64,000 nucleotides of DNA from Aspidiotus rigidus (taxonomy: Eukaryota > Arthropoda > Insecta > Hemiptera > Diaspididae), in assembly GCA_035079385.1 (NCBI GenBank), contig JAVHKY010000054.1, forward strand, positions 5,371,501-5,435,500. The letters run 5' to 3'. Within the stretch, counting starts at the first letter, position 1, and each line of letters opens with the position of its first letter. Positions 1-13,500 of this stretch are shown here, piece after piece. The notes below the pieces were generated by a model. That model searched no databases and was not told the origin of the DNA. It saw only the letters and a program-made list of their open reading frames with translations. Made by a program: the position numbers and the translations under genes.

Positions 1-3000
1 ATTGATTCTTTGCTCATCACTTAATCGAAAGTGGTCACAGCTTCAAAGAGGGGTCCGAAGTTCTCCTCCACAAAGAAAAGTCGTATTTCAAACAATTGGC
101 TCTGGAGCAAATCGAAATTTTTCACCAGAGTATTAACGACATTACCGTATTGAACATAGGTACTTGTATTCTTGATGAGGGATTGATTGAATTAGTCTAT
201 GAGAATGATTCACATTTTGATGATTCGCTGGTTCAGTCATGACCTCTTCGATGTTACTTGTTCTTGTTGGTGTAGGGTTCAGTCGCTTTCTATACCTTAA
301 GAATGACTGTCTAGCCGAAAGCGCTCGATCTGCGGTCTTTGTATTTATTTCTTTACTCTTTTCGAGTATATCTTATCATAATGGATAACCGTAAAATTCA
401 AAAGCGCACTGATTCTGAGAAAATTATTTCCCATTCAGTTCCCGCAGGAATTGAAAACAAAAACCTTAAGGCCGCTTAAACGTAGCTATTTCCATCTTGT
501 GAAATAAATCGACGAGATAGAAAATGAAATCATGAACCTCAAAAAATCGCGTTCTCTCTTTATAAAATATCGTCTCTTTTGAATTACAAAAATGGAGACT
601 TTGAAAGCTTCGTGAATTTCTTCTTAATGACTTCATAAGATTTGTAAGACGACCTTCTTTCGCCACTTTTGTTTCCAAATTCGTAAAAGTATATTTCATT
701 TTTTGATATTTTTAATCTCTTCTAACAAGTTTGTACACGTTATCAGTGTCAATAGTTCCATAACAATTTCTTCCCTCATTCTTTAAAACGAACACAAAGT
801 AACCAAGAAAATTTTTAAATTTCTTGACCCTGTTTCCGGACAGCTCTCACTAACTTTATTGCTTGAGCTTAATCGAAGAGAAAAAAAAAAACATATAGGA
901 AGAAAAAATAATATACTCACCATTATTCTGATCATTAACACCAATAAACATAATTTCACAGAATCCAATATAGCTTTGTTCCCATTAACGAAGATACGTA
1001 CGTAATGCAAAATACCGATATATTCATCAATGCGAGAGGGTAACTCTTCCTGTCTGACATTACGTATCATTTATCTGTACAATAATTAGAACGCGGTACA
1101 TTATACAGGAAAACAATATATTTTAAAATATTCATGTAAACTAGACAGAAAGAAAATAATAATAATAAGAATAAAACGATAATACAGAATAAATCTTATG
1201 TTAGTCAACTGGTTACAAAGAGAAGAAAAGAAGATAAGAAAAAAATCATTACAACCTCTAAAACGCTAAACGTTAATTTTCCTTCTTTTCGTTGCTGAAA
1301 ATAGTTTCTTCTTCTTCCTAAGACGATATTATAATAGATCAATTAAAAAATACAAATTACCGACGCGCAATTTATTTCACACTGGTCAGGCGTCTGTCAT
1401 TTGAACGATATAATGGATCTTAAAATACGATAATAAAATAGTACAGACGAAAATTCATTCTAGATAATTTTATTTTTCGATAAGTAATACTTCGTGAAAT
1501 CATTTTTCGGACAATTATCATTTAAGAACAAAAAAAAAAAAAAAACAACGCGTTGATTCTTGCCGAGTCGTTTAAATAAATTAAATTCATCGTTTGTGCG
1601 TGGGTAAGGGTGTAGAGTGTCATTTATTCCAGAGAAAGCATTACGAGCAATGATAAATAATAATAATACAAAAGTCGTTTCTTCCTCTTGAAATAAAAAG
1701 ATGGTAACTGAAAAGTGATCAAAATGTATGTGCAAGAAACTGTAAAATAATAGTACTGCGAAAACATTGAGACAAGCGAGCATCTAATGAAATTTACTTT
1801 GACGGCGCTGAATTCGCGACCAAGGAACATACGAAAAATAATAAGAAAAAAAAAAAAAGACAAAACGGACAGAACAGAAACGATATAAGACTCTAATAAA
1901 TATTTATCACAAAAATTTATATGAATTACTAGGAGTAATATTATGTCTCACACGAAAAGGAACGGAATTTGAATTTTACATTCCATTCTACGCTCTTTGA
2001 TTTGTTAATTTACTCAAAATACGAACTACAATTTTCGATAGAAACTTCTTTTGAGTGTATGGCTGAAATATTCGATTCTTTTTTAGATGCTCTTCTACAA
2101 AATTGATAGTCCTCGATGGCAATAAACCATCGAAAAATAAAACCTCGGTCAAGTTCACGCTGGAATGTATACCATGGGTACGATTGAACAACGCGACGCG
2201 TGATCAGACTAGAAAATAGCGTCACTTTCGACAATGAAAACGAAAATAAAATCAGATTTTAAAGACGAGCAGTTCATCATTCTATCAAAGAAGGGTACGG
2301 TGAAACTACTTTACGATCTACAAACCAGAACATCACGTCAATAAATTTTGGATACAAGGTAGGAAAAACCTCGATTTACCAACCCGGTAAATATTGTTCC
2401 CACTTTCAGCCCTTGAATGCAAAAGGCTTCACGGATTCAGAAAGGGAAACAGGACTTCAAACTGGAATTAAATGTGTAGTTTTCCCCAAATAAATCCCGG
2501 AGATCTGAGGGGCTTCAGGTTCGTCTCTGTTGAAGGCCGTTGAGCCTGGGAATCCAAAGAGCTTCAACTGCGAAAAAAAACGGAACAAGGAGATCAACGA
2601 GGCTTCAAATGGGGGATCAGAGGGGTAATTTTTCCCATTTTTTCCAGGGTCCCAGAGTGAGAGAAGAAACAAAATTTTTACCGGGAGACCTAACCTCATC
2701 TCACAAAACTAGGTATCATCTGTATTAGAACTCTCCAAAATATCGTAAAACGAATACTTGGTAATTCAAAAGGTTCGATAGATTTACCTACGCTGGCGAA
2801 CTTGAGAATATTATTTTGTCCTGTAAAAGAGGTACTCTCTTAAGTTACGAACCATGCACCACTGAACAGCTACTTATGAGATGATTTTGTAAGTGTTTTC
2901 AAAGTTGAATTCAACTCTTGTTTCAGACCTTACGTCAGATTTTCCACTATAATTAATTAAAACATGAGGAATTGTTACACCTCGAGAACATCCTATCACG

Positions 3001-4507
3001 TTTAAAACTAATGATAGGTGATCAGGTAAACAAGGATATGAGAATGTAGAATGAATCTAACTTTCTTCTTCACATTATCGAGATTCGATAATATCATTTG
3101 ATTCACGATCTCGTGGAAGACTAATTGTGCTTCGATAGAGTCATCGCCATATTTATTTCCAGAAAATTGACTCATTTTTGAAGAATATTAAATCTTTCTA
3201 AGCTTTTCATACGTGATGAAGGATAACATTCTGTTTTGATAGTATTATTTATCATCATATTTAGTTCCAAAAAAATTGCTGATTACTCGTTTGAAGAAGG
3301 TTGAATCTTTCTAAACTTTTCATACATGATGAAGAAAGATTCTCACTAAATTTCCATATTCTTGTTTATCTAAAATATTTATACTTTTTTAAACAATATG
3401 ATAAGATTTTCTCAAGATGGAACAATTTTCAGAAAAACTCGACGTGTGGATTTGACTTGGCGTTTGAATTATTCCCACTTTCATCTGAAGCTAAAGACTA
3501 GCATTTAGCAGGGTAGCTCTTCAATATTGTTATCACCCGATAAAGGTTACGAGCACATACGAATTCGAGAAACGTTTGGAAGTTCAAAGATCAGTGAGAT
3601 ATCACTAAATATTGTATTTTTTAAACAGAAGATTCTCCGAAATTTTGTCCTCATAATTCAATAGAATTACCAGTAATATAATGAAAAGTTTTTTCTGATC
3701 TAAAGAACCGATAAAACAGTTTGGGGGATTTCAGAATTCTATGTTCGTCCGAATATGACCGAACGAAAAGGTTAACTTCAATTTTAATGATTAGGTGCGT
3801 TTTGCTCGGAATAAGAAAGCACAAGAATGAAAATTTCGAGCATTCCCATCTAAGTCATACCCGATCTGATCTTTTTTTCAAATAATTTACTGAACTTAAC
3901 ACAGACACTACGAAGGAGCAGTTTTCTTACCCGTACTTCTATATGCAGATTTGAAATACGCGTTAGCTGGTGTAAGCTGGCACAAATAAAAACAAAAAAA
4001 TTAATTTAAAAAAACAAACAAAAAGAAAAATTATAAAACAAAAATTATCTTTCAACTTACGATCTGCATTTGAGATTAAAAATTATCTTTATTTCATCTC
4101 AACAGCCTTATACTCACAATTAAATGAGACACGATACGTTACTACTTTCGTATGTACAAAATACGTACAAAACTTCTCCACTTATCACCATCTTCCTACT
4201 TTCCCCATCCATAGACGAAGGAAAAATAATGCCTACGCCAAAATATAAATTTTACGACGAGAAATATCGAGAATTTTTCAGGCACGTGAAGAGGAAAAAA
4301 GTGAGGAAAAACGTACAGAGGGGCGCGGATAGAGTGAGGGAAAAAAATATACCGAAGCAAAAATTTTTAAAACAGACACACACACAAAAATTAACAATTG
4401 CGAAGAAGAAAAATCTCATTCGAATATAGACAGGTAACTTTCTCTGTTTCATTTCTTAATTCCTTCACACTTTTAGGACGTACATCGTAATCGCTAGATA
4501 TCGATAA
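1..4507. other. Non-coding DNA downstream of ZER1
   Basis: No convincing gene is visible. The sequence is AT-rich, and the short open frames are low in complexity or lack homology I recognise. The part next to 4508 should be the ZER1 3' UTR. A minus-strand AATAAA (plus-strand TTTATT at 4088-4093) is a candidate polyadenylation signal about 415 bases past the stop. A degenerate direct repeat of roughly 110 bp lies at about 3155-3336; both units contain the string ATCTTTCTAA followed by CTTTTCATAC. Poly-A and poly-T tracts near 880, 1530 and 1850 are simple sequence. Confidence 0.6.
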
Positions 4508-7500
4508 CTACGCTGTTCCACCGTTTTGTACTTCTCGTAATTCCACTTCGACAACGTGCATCGCATCAGGTTGGTTCGGATTCTGATTATTACGCTGTTC
4601 GGCCATTTTGTACTGTTCATAATTTTTTTGTACTTTTTCGGCTAATTCACGCACCCGCGGATACTCTTGATTATTTTCGTCAATTAACGCTCGTACATCT
4701 TTCAGTCCGTCTTCTGCCTCCAAAATTGGACAATATTTCTCGGCTATCGATTGACATAATAAATGATGTTTGAGTATAATTTTACGAAATATACGACTGC
4801 TAGGTGGATGTTTAAATACACAATACTCACGATAAACTTGGGTTAGATTCGCTAACGCCCAAATAGCCCATAACTGACACGCGGGTGTGTGGTGAACTCG
4901 AGTAAGTTTTAGGATCGGTTCGAAGGACCGATAATTTATATTGCGCTCACTCTTCAATTCCCATCTTTCGATGGCGTTCACCATCTTTCTCAATACCTCT
5001 TCTCGAGTAAGTTCGATTTGTTCCCAACCAGCATCTCCGTCTGATGCGATATGCGATATAACCCCGGCTGCATTATAACTCACCTGAAAAATAAATAAAA
5101 TACCATAAGTACGATGATAATCTCTTGAACGTTGCTTTCGCGCCATTAATCGAGATAAGCTCTTGATAACTTGAACGAACCGACAAGCAACGAGAAACTT
5201 AATGTTTACAATATTTTGATAGAAAGTCTTTTTACCGGAGGATATTGCAGGTGACATTACCTTAATCATCCATCTTAACGATCAATTCGATCTCAGGAAA
5301 TTGAAACTAGATATTCTGGATTAGTGGTCAAATTTTCCCTCCCATTTCCACAAGAAAAAGCACTGATTTAAAAAGTTCCCAACCCCAAGTTCTATAAACG
5401 AAAAAAATGCAGAGAACTTTTGAGTTGTCTTTATACAGATATTAGACACTTGACCTTGCTCATGATCGAGGAAGAATCACAAAGGATATGATACTGGAAA
5501 CATTATCGCTCATGCCCTTCTTCAACGAACCGTCTTTTCAAAAGTCATCACTATTTCATCTCCACCTTCTCTCAGAAATCAACGTACGTGGTTCAGATCA
5601 CCGCTTGTACCGTCAACCAAGTAGAAAAACTAAGCACATTCCAACTGCACATTACCTAATTCACAATCATAATACGGGCAACCATCACAATGTTCACCTA
5701 GAGAATAAGTTTTCACACAAAAGTGTATTTAAATTTCAGAATAAGAATTTGTTTACTTTGTATTGTATCATACTACCTTGTTTACCATCATGTAGACATC
5801 CATAAGCTCACTCTCATATTTTGCGTACCTATCTTTCCTACAGCTTTTACAGAATTCTCGTCCTTACGCTACCTTTTCTACAAAGGGTAACTAGGGGGAG
5901 GTACAGGTAGTATGTGATTCTTGATTATGCACTGTTAAATATTATACTCTGTTCACGTTAAGAAAGGGCTTGAGATTGTAAAAAAGTAGTACCTTGAGAA
6001 AGGATAAAAGGTAGTAAATTTCTTATCACCTCATTTGAAGAATGTTGAATTCATAATTAATTAATTTATTGTACTTACATTTTCACAAGATTTTGAATTT
6101 CGATTACACTTTGTTCCTGTTTGTGTTTTGTCGTTAGTATTATTATGTTTTTTCCATGTTTAAAACATTGTGATAGGAAATTTACTATACTCTGTTCACA
6201 TTAAGGAAGGATAGAAATATGACCTCGAGAACGGAACGCTCCGGGTAATTTTAATCTACCGTTCCGTTCTGAAGGTCGTATTTCTATCCTTCCTTAATGT
6301 GAACAGAGTATACCTTCTTAGACTACCTTTTATAAGGAACTATATAAGATAGGTATGCGCAAGTGATAAGAATAGGATCGTCACCACACTGATAAAGATC
6401 GAAGGAGAAGCAATCTGAGCAGTATTTTAAGAGAATTTTAAGCATCAAACATCAAATACAAGAATTTAAACTACAAAAAATGAAGGAAATTCCCTAATAT
6501 TCTTGTTTTCATCGATATAATCTTTCTAATTAACCAAAATTCAATGTTTGACATTAAAATTTTTCTCACACGGCCCTCCTGAAATCTCCTAAAACTGCTC
6601 CTCCTTCGACTTTATCAACATGGCGATGATCCCTTTCTTATCACTTGCGCATACCTATCTTATATAGTTCCTTACCTTTTATCTTTTTGCAAGGTACTAC
6701 TTTTTTATGATCTCGAGCACTTTCTTAACGTGAACTGAGTATAGATGTCAAACGAGTGAGCACTAGAATCGCACTTCCCCCAACACACTGATATTTACAC
6801 AACACATATCCAATTTCCCTGGTTTCCTCGTCCATTTTATTGAAAACTAATGCAGCGATCCTAGCGGTTGATCTGTATGAATCGCCTTATGGGCATTGTT
6901 TTCATGACGTCATCGACTGATAACGGAGAAAAATAATAATAATAATAATAATAATAATAGGCAATTGTCACTGTCTTTATTCTTAATGATTATCATTGTG
7001 GAGTGTGGACACGGAAGATAATAATCATAAGCCTACAAAACGTATTTATTAATCCAAATTCCATATCAATCCAGCTGACTTAATTATTCCTAATTTTTGA
7101 CTAACCCCTGATGCTTAAGGGTATGCTCTACCTAGTCACTCACACACAGAAAATACACGTGTATTACACAAAATGGTGTGTTGCGGGTAGTGATTTTTGC
7201 CCACATACAACATATCGAATAATGTACAATATGATTCGGAACGTGGTGTAATTTATTCTTGAAGTTGAGGAAAATACGGCTAATTAGTTGACAGATCGCG
7301 AAATATTCTGAATGATCTCCAGGAAACGTTTAAACTTACGTCTGAAGGGGCCATCTTCGAATCGTTGAATTCCAATTAAAGAACAAAATTAGTTCGTGTG
7401 AACCAATTCGCCGTATTTTCCTAAGTTTTGTCTACGTAAATACGAAGTTTCAAGATATTTCATGCTTTATTCAATCAGTTATCTCGGGGCAAAAATCGCA

Positions 7501-10500
7501 ACATGTGATACATATTTTGTGTGTGTCTACGTGTGAGTGACTAGGTACAGCATACCCTTAAGGGTATGCTCTCGCTGTCTCGCATCACTCAGGAACTATA
7601 TAAGATAGGTATGCGCAAGTAATAATAATCTGGTTGATAAACTGTGAGAGGAGCAGTTATTCAGCGTCTGATAGGTCTGATTCGCGAATAACTGCTCCTC
7701 CTGATACTTTATCAACCAGATTATTATCACTCGCGCGTACCTATTTTATATAGTTGTTAGTTCCTTAGCATCACGGGTAGTCTACCCTACGCCTCGATGA
7801 TTCTGTGTTCTGATTCCTGAACGCTATCAACATTGATAAAAAACTGTAGAGTAATACGCTTCGAACTGATAGAAATCGCGGCTAAATTAGTTATAAATGG
7901 TTATTATGTGAATAATATTTGTATTCAAACACTTGATAGGGAAGTTCTCGTAAATTTTGATCGTTCAATTTTTGCCCTGAGATTGTTCAATGAATAATGA
8001 ATAAATCTCTCCGAAATCGCGTGTAATTAGGTATCGTCCATAGATGAGAAAACGCTGCTAATTGGTTTGTAGTTCGTAATTTGCATTCATTTGTGATCCA
8101 CAAGCAAAGAATTTTGTTTTGTATTGAGTGTTGGAAGACCGAAATTGAAAGAAAATATTCAAATAATAACCACTTATCTGAGTTGTGAACTAATCAGCTG
8201 CATTTCTATAGTTCGGAGCGTATTATTTTCAAGTTTCTCATAATTTGGTACCTAACATACAGAAATAGAAATCTGTGGGCAAAAAGTGGCTCGTTTTCAG
8301 TGTTTTCACGTACCTATGATTTAGGCGTAGGATAGACTACCCGTGATACGAGAGCATACCATTCATCTCTACCAGAAAGTCGAATATCATGTAAAGTAAA
8401 TCGAAATTCTCAACTCATCGCGATTTCTTCACCGCAAGATTTTCAGCCTCTTGCATGAGCAAAATTACCACTACAAAATTTTGAACAACAACGGACAATA
8501 AACTAAGACTTTCTATGTATTTCTATCCTCAAGACTTCTAGTTAAATTGACGTATCTCCGTATCAACGATCAGAAGAATTGATTTTTCAGATTTTTTGTT
8601 TCATAGAAGTGTCAGAGTAAACTAAATTACTTTTCCGTAGTGAGTATAGGAATAATTTTTAACGAGGAACACGATGACGGTGTTAGTAGTTCTTGAATTA
8701 TTGGAGTTACGTCAATTTGATGATTACATCAAATTTCTATTCCCAGAGGCATTGTGATGAAATTTATATTTTTCTTGCTGTTTAGAATCCGAGTAACAAG
8801 AAAAACAATGGTGATTTTAATTTCTTTGCGGAAGCGTCCGTTCTCGAAATAATGAAGATACGTCAATCCGAAGAATTTTCGTCTCCTCCGTAAATACGCG
8901 TTCACACACGCACACAACAAGAAGTAAAAAACACCACTAAGAGGGTAAGAGGTCGCGTTCTCGAGATCATCGTTTTGGAAGTCCGTCAATTCAACTTTGT
9001 ATGGCAGAGCAGGTAACAAGAACAATAATACTTGCATTTTACGTATCTTTACATACCTCTATTCCGTCTTGCAGCGAATCAACGAGTTCGTAAAATATTT
9101 TCACAAATGGTATCAATCCCGACCTCAGTTCTTTTACTTCGGCAACATTACCTAGTAGGCCCATCATATTACGCATTAACTCGTTTTTTTCGCGGAATCG
9201 CTGCAAAAACAAAAAACAAAATTACTTTTCAAAATTAAATCATGTTCCAAGATATAGGATAATTTTTCTCAACAAGTCTGTGAAGATTTAAGACTGCCTG
9301 CGTGAGATCAAGATAGCCTTTCGCTGTTTCTACACGACGTAGTCCCTTGAGTAGCACAACCGTTGATGGGAATAAAACGAGGAAAGAATCGCGAAACAAC
9401 GAAAAAGTGCACAAACTGGTTCGCATATAAGGCGATCGCCAAAACTATTTCACTAAAGAAATGAACGAACATTTGAGAAAGTTTCCATTTCTTTCATAAT
9501 TCAGCACTAATTCAATTCCATTACCTGCGTGCGGAAGGGTACAAAAACCACAAGAAGCTGCTGTAAAAGCACAGTAGAGCGTGAAAGGTAAAGTTCTGAA
9601 AGTCTGCAAATTAGCCACACGAAGATGAATTGCTCTGTATCGAGATCGATGATCAGACGATTGGTGCGAGTGTATTATTGAAATAATGATCTACTACTAC
9701 TTTAAAGTTACAAAAATGAGGTAAAAATTGAGGTCTGAGATGTCGGCACTTTGTTTCACGTATGGCAAAATTAAATTGTATCTATGGTTGGCAAGTTTCA
9801 AAAAATGTCAAAATTAAAAAAAGTAAAGCTTGTATCCCAAAAATTAATAATTATGATGTTTGAATATTTCATCACATGATCTTTTTAGGAACGACTACTA
9901 ACGCCAAATTTAAGTCTTATTAGAAGAGAATCAAGTTTCTCCAGGTGGTCATTTTGGATACACTACGTTGATTTAATAAGACAGATATTAGGCGTCATAG
10001 TGAATTTACGAGAGCGGAATTAGATAATGGTCAGCTGACGTCATTCATGGCAGGAAATCGCAGAAGCCCTATAAAATTCAGACTGCAGAGGTCAGTGATT
10101 TTAGCCGAGCCGATTTTTACACACAGTTTTTAAGAAAAGAGAATTCCGGACAACTTTTGTTGACAAATATATCGAAAATTATATATTTCTTAAAAATAAA
10201 AAATTGTTAATCACAAAATAGAGACTTCAACCTTTCTTTTAAGCTATAATTCATTTTCAAGATATTCATGATTTTTGATATATTCGACAACAAAAGTCTC
10301 CCGGAATTCTCTGACGAGAAATCACGTGTGATAATCAGCCCGGCTGAAATCACTGACGTTTGCATTTCATAGGGCGTTTGCGATTTCCTTCCGGAGATAT
10401 TGCCCGTAAACGAAAACGAATCACGAAATTTACGAAATTTTTTGGGCTGAAATAACGAAACGAAATGCAGTAACGAAAACGAAAATAATTTTGTTCCAAC

Positions 10501-13500
10501 AGAAAATTTTCAAAAAAGGAAATACCGAAAGAAATTGGAAGCGTCTGAGCAAAATCAGTGCATTTTGCACGAAAACGAATAACGAAAATAACGAAATTTT
10601 TTGAGCTGAAATAAGGAAACGAAGTTCAGTAACGAAAACGAAAGCAAATACGAAACGAAATTCAAGGAATTTTGTGCAACATCTGTTTCCTTCCATGAAT
10701 GACGTCACGTTGATTATCATCTATACTACGCAAAACATGTTCGCACTCTGGATCGCAGCTTATACTTCCCAAGTCTATACCGCTTGAAAATGAGTTGAAA
10801 GAGTGAAGCTCGTCATACTTACGTCCAAACAGTCCATGAAACAAATCATACCACCGTTGTCTAAGAACCGTTTACAATTAACGGGAGTTTCGTCCGTTAC
10901 ATTCCACATTGTCGACCAAGCGACCTCGAGTACATCATCGCAAAACATCTGTTCAATTCGGTTATTGATTAACGTTAACATTTTCTGTAACAAAAGACGA
11001 GTTCGGTCAACTGATCCTCACCACAAATTTACGATCAGAAATGATATATTTTTCTCACCTCGATGATACCCAAATTGCCCAAAATTTCTTTCTGGGTATC
11101 GTTGACTTGACAAGCTAAAGAATTCATTAGGTAGATACCGATTCTTTGAACGAAACCTTCTTGCTCTTTGGGCATAATAATTTGTAACAACAACTTGACC
11201 AATTTATGATAAACGAATAACTGCAAATATCGGAAGAGAACAAGAATTAATTTTTATTCCTACAACCAAATTATCATGATATAAGCTATCGTCGAGAAAG
11301 TTCTCTTACAATATCCTGAGGTATCCTGAACTGACATAGTGTCAGACAACCGTTCCTCAACATCGTTTCGTCTCTCATGTGCAATGTCATGCTGTTGAGT
11401 AATGTACTAATAACCAATTTCTTAACATTTTGCGTTAATAAATTAGGATTTTTATTGCGAACGATATAAAATAAGGCGGCGCTGCAATAAAAAATATTCG
11501 TTTAGAAATAAAAACAAATTAAGTCATACGCCTCAATCCCGAACAGAAAATTCTCAGCTTACATTCCAGAAATTTGAATATATTTTTCTTGTGCGTGAGT
11601 GTTCAAGCCTTGAAGAATGATCTGCAAGACTTTCGGTATGTTCTGGCAAATATCCGCTCGCAAAAAATGAAATAGGTCGTTCAATACACGCTGTAGCATT
11701 GGCGGTCGATTCATGTAGACGGTACCGGCTGTTAAGATTTGCTCTTCGTTCGTATCTCCAGAAATCTAGGCGATAAAGTAAATAATTTAATAATATAAAC
11801 TTTTGCGATACAGCGTGCAAGTGGTGTTCACAAGATTTGACGAATCGAATACTTTTACGAAGATAGAAAACGAAAGTGAATTATCAACAAAATCGCACAG
11901 CTTTCGATTTCGTTCAAAACAAGAAGAGGGTGAAAATTCATGTGCAGATTTCAAGCTCGTTTACCTACATTCTAAGACTAACATAACCTCTAATTCTAAA
12001 AAAAGAGTATGCGTTTGGCAAAATTTTGAGATTATCAATTGACTCAGAAGTGATGCTTCAAAAAATCGAAGTAATACGCAGATGAACCGCTACCTATGGA
12101 ATATTATTGAATGAGTAAAAAAAGGGAATTTTCAAAAGAGGAGGCAAAATTAGAGATGGTTGGTAACCGTTTTCACTCTGCTCCTTTAATACACCTAGGG
12201 AGTATTAAAATTTAGAGGCTACTTACACCCTCAACTAGCTATCGTTTCTTCGCAAATACACACCAGCTAATCACTTTTACATTTTCAAAAACTAAATCAT
12301 TCCGCCTCCATTCTCAAAAAATTTCTTTTCACGATCTCCACAATACAATTGGTTCGTGAAGGGAATAATAATAACAGAAATTGATCGTGGCGATGAAAAA
12401 CTACGCACTACGTTTTAGAAATAATGGTATCTAGTTTCTTCCTCTGAAACTGGATATATTTTGATTTTTGTGCGTTTCGATTAGTTTACAGCAACGTTCA
12501 GAAATGGTACACAAATTGTACCAAAGAACGCGCGCATTTTGACAATCAAGATTCATAATATGCTAATGATGGGAATAGACGTTATGCAATACTGTGAAAC
12601 GATTCGCAAAATCCTATTCGTTTTTGTCTTCTGGACTGAGTCAATGATCAATGCAAAATCCTGCGTATGCGGTAGGAACCGATTTCATATGACCGTTGCT
12701 CGACATTTTTTCGTCAAATCTTGTAGATACCTTCGTTACATGCAAATTACTTCATACCCGTATTGCAGGAATATCGTGTCTTTTACTTGCTCTATGTTGC
12801 GCATAATATAAACCTAAGAACTCGAGATGATTTTTAGCTCGACTAGCCAACCCCGGTATATCCGAGTGATATTCTTGCATTTCATCGAACAAATCTCTTT
12901 CCACATTGCCTGTGTACAAAGAAAAAACAATTAATATTCGAGCTTTTTAGTCAAAGTAGGTATCGAATCAGGACCAAAAGGAGATTTTCATTCATCCGAC
13001 CTCGTTCATCGCGTAATTTTTATCTCGTAGTTGCAATCTTACGAACTACAAACTTTTCACCCGTCTTGTCTTTGTAAACAATGACAGCTTTGCCAGTTGA
13101 ACTTGGCCCCGTATCAACACACAAAACATACACATACTGCATTCATTCTCCGAAATCGCGATTGTGCGTGATAGACAATTGTATCGACAACCTAAAACGA
13201 GGGGAAAACAATTACGCTCCCCTACCTTTTCCAGCTAAATTCGTTCCAGATATATCCAGCGATACGAGGTGAGGTAATGACGCCACAATCTGTTTTAATA
13301 CTCTGTTTTCGTGTTCAAAGGTTCCTTGTATTTCTTCGATTTGTGAGATATCCAAATGTCTAAAGTCCAAACAGAAACATAAGGAAATTTTTACAAAAAA
13401 ATAAGACATACGCACCACTATCACCAAGATCAGAATTAACTTACCTCAGTTTAGTCAATTGACAAATATTTGGAATAGCGTCTTGTAAATTGGCACAGTT

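Larger units (their letters stand above)
5943..6743. mobile_element. MITE with about 70-bp inverted ends, carrying two nested MITEs
   Basis: The left arm (5943 to about 6012) and right arm (about 6675-6743) are near-perfect reverse complements. They begin TATACTCTGTTCACGTTAAG on the left and end in its complement on the right, with one or two mismatches. Two other hairpin elements sit inside (6186-6312 and 6334-6673). The element lies in ZER1 intron 8. It contains no open frame, so it must have moved with a transposase from elsewhere. Confidence 0.8.

Noticed and set aside
4124..4429. 101-codon lysine-rich open frame on plus
   Set aside because: Lies antisense in the probable ZER1 3' UTR; composition follows an A-rich tract with no recognisable domain.
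10803..11066. 87-codon open frame on plus
   Set aside because: Antisense shadow of ZER1 exons 6-7.
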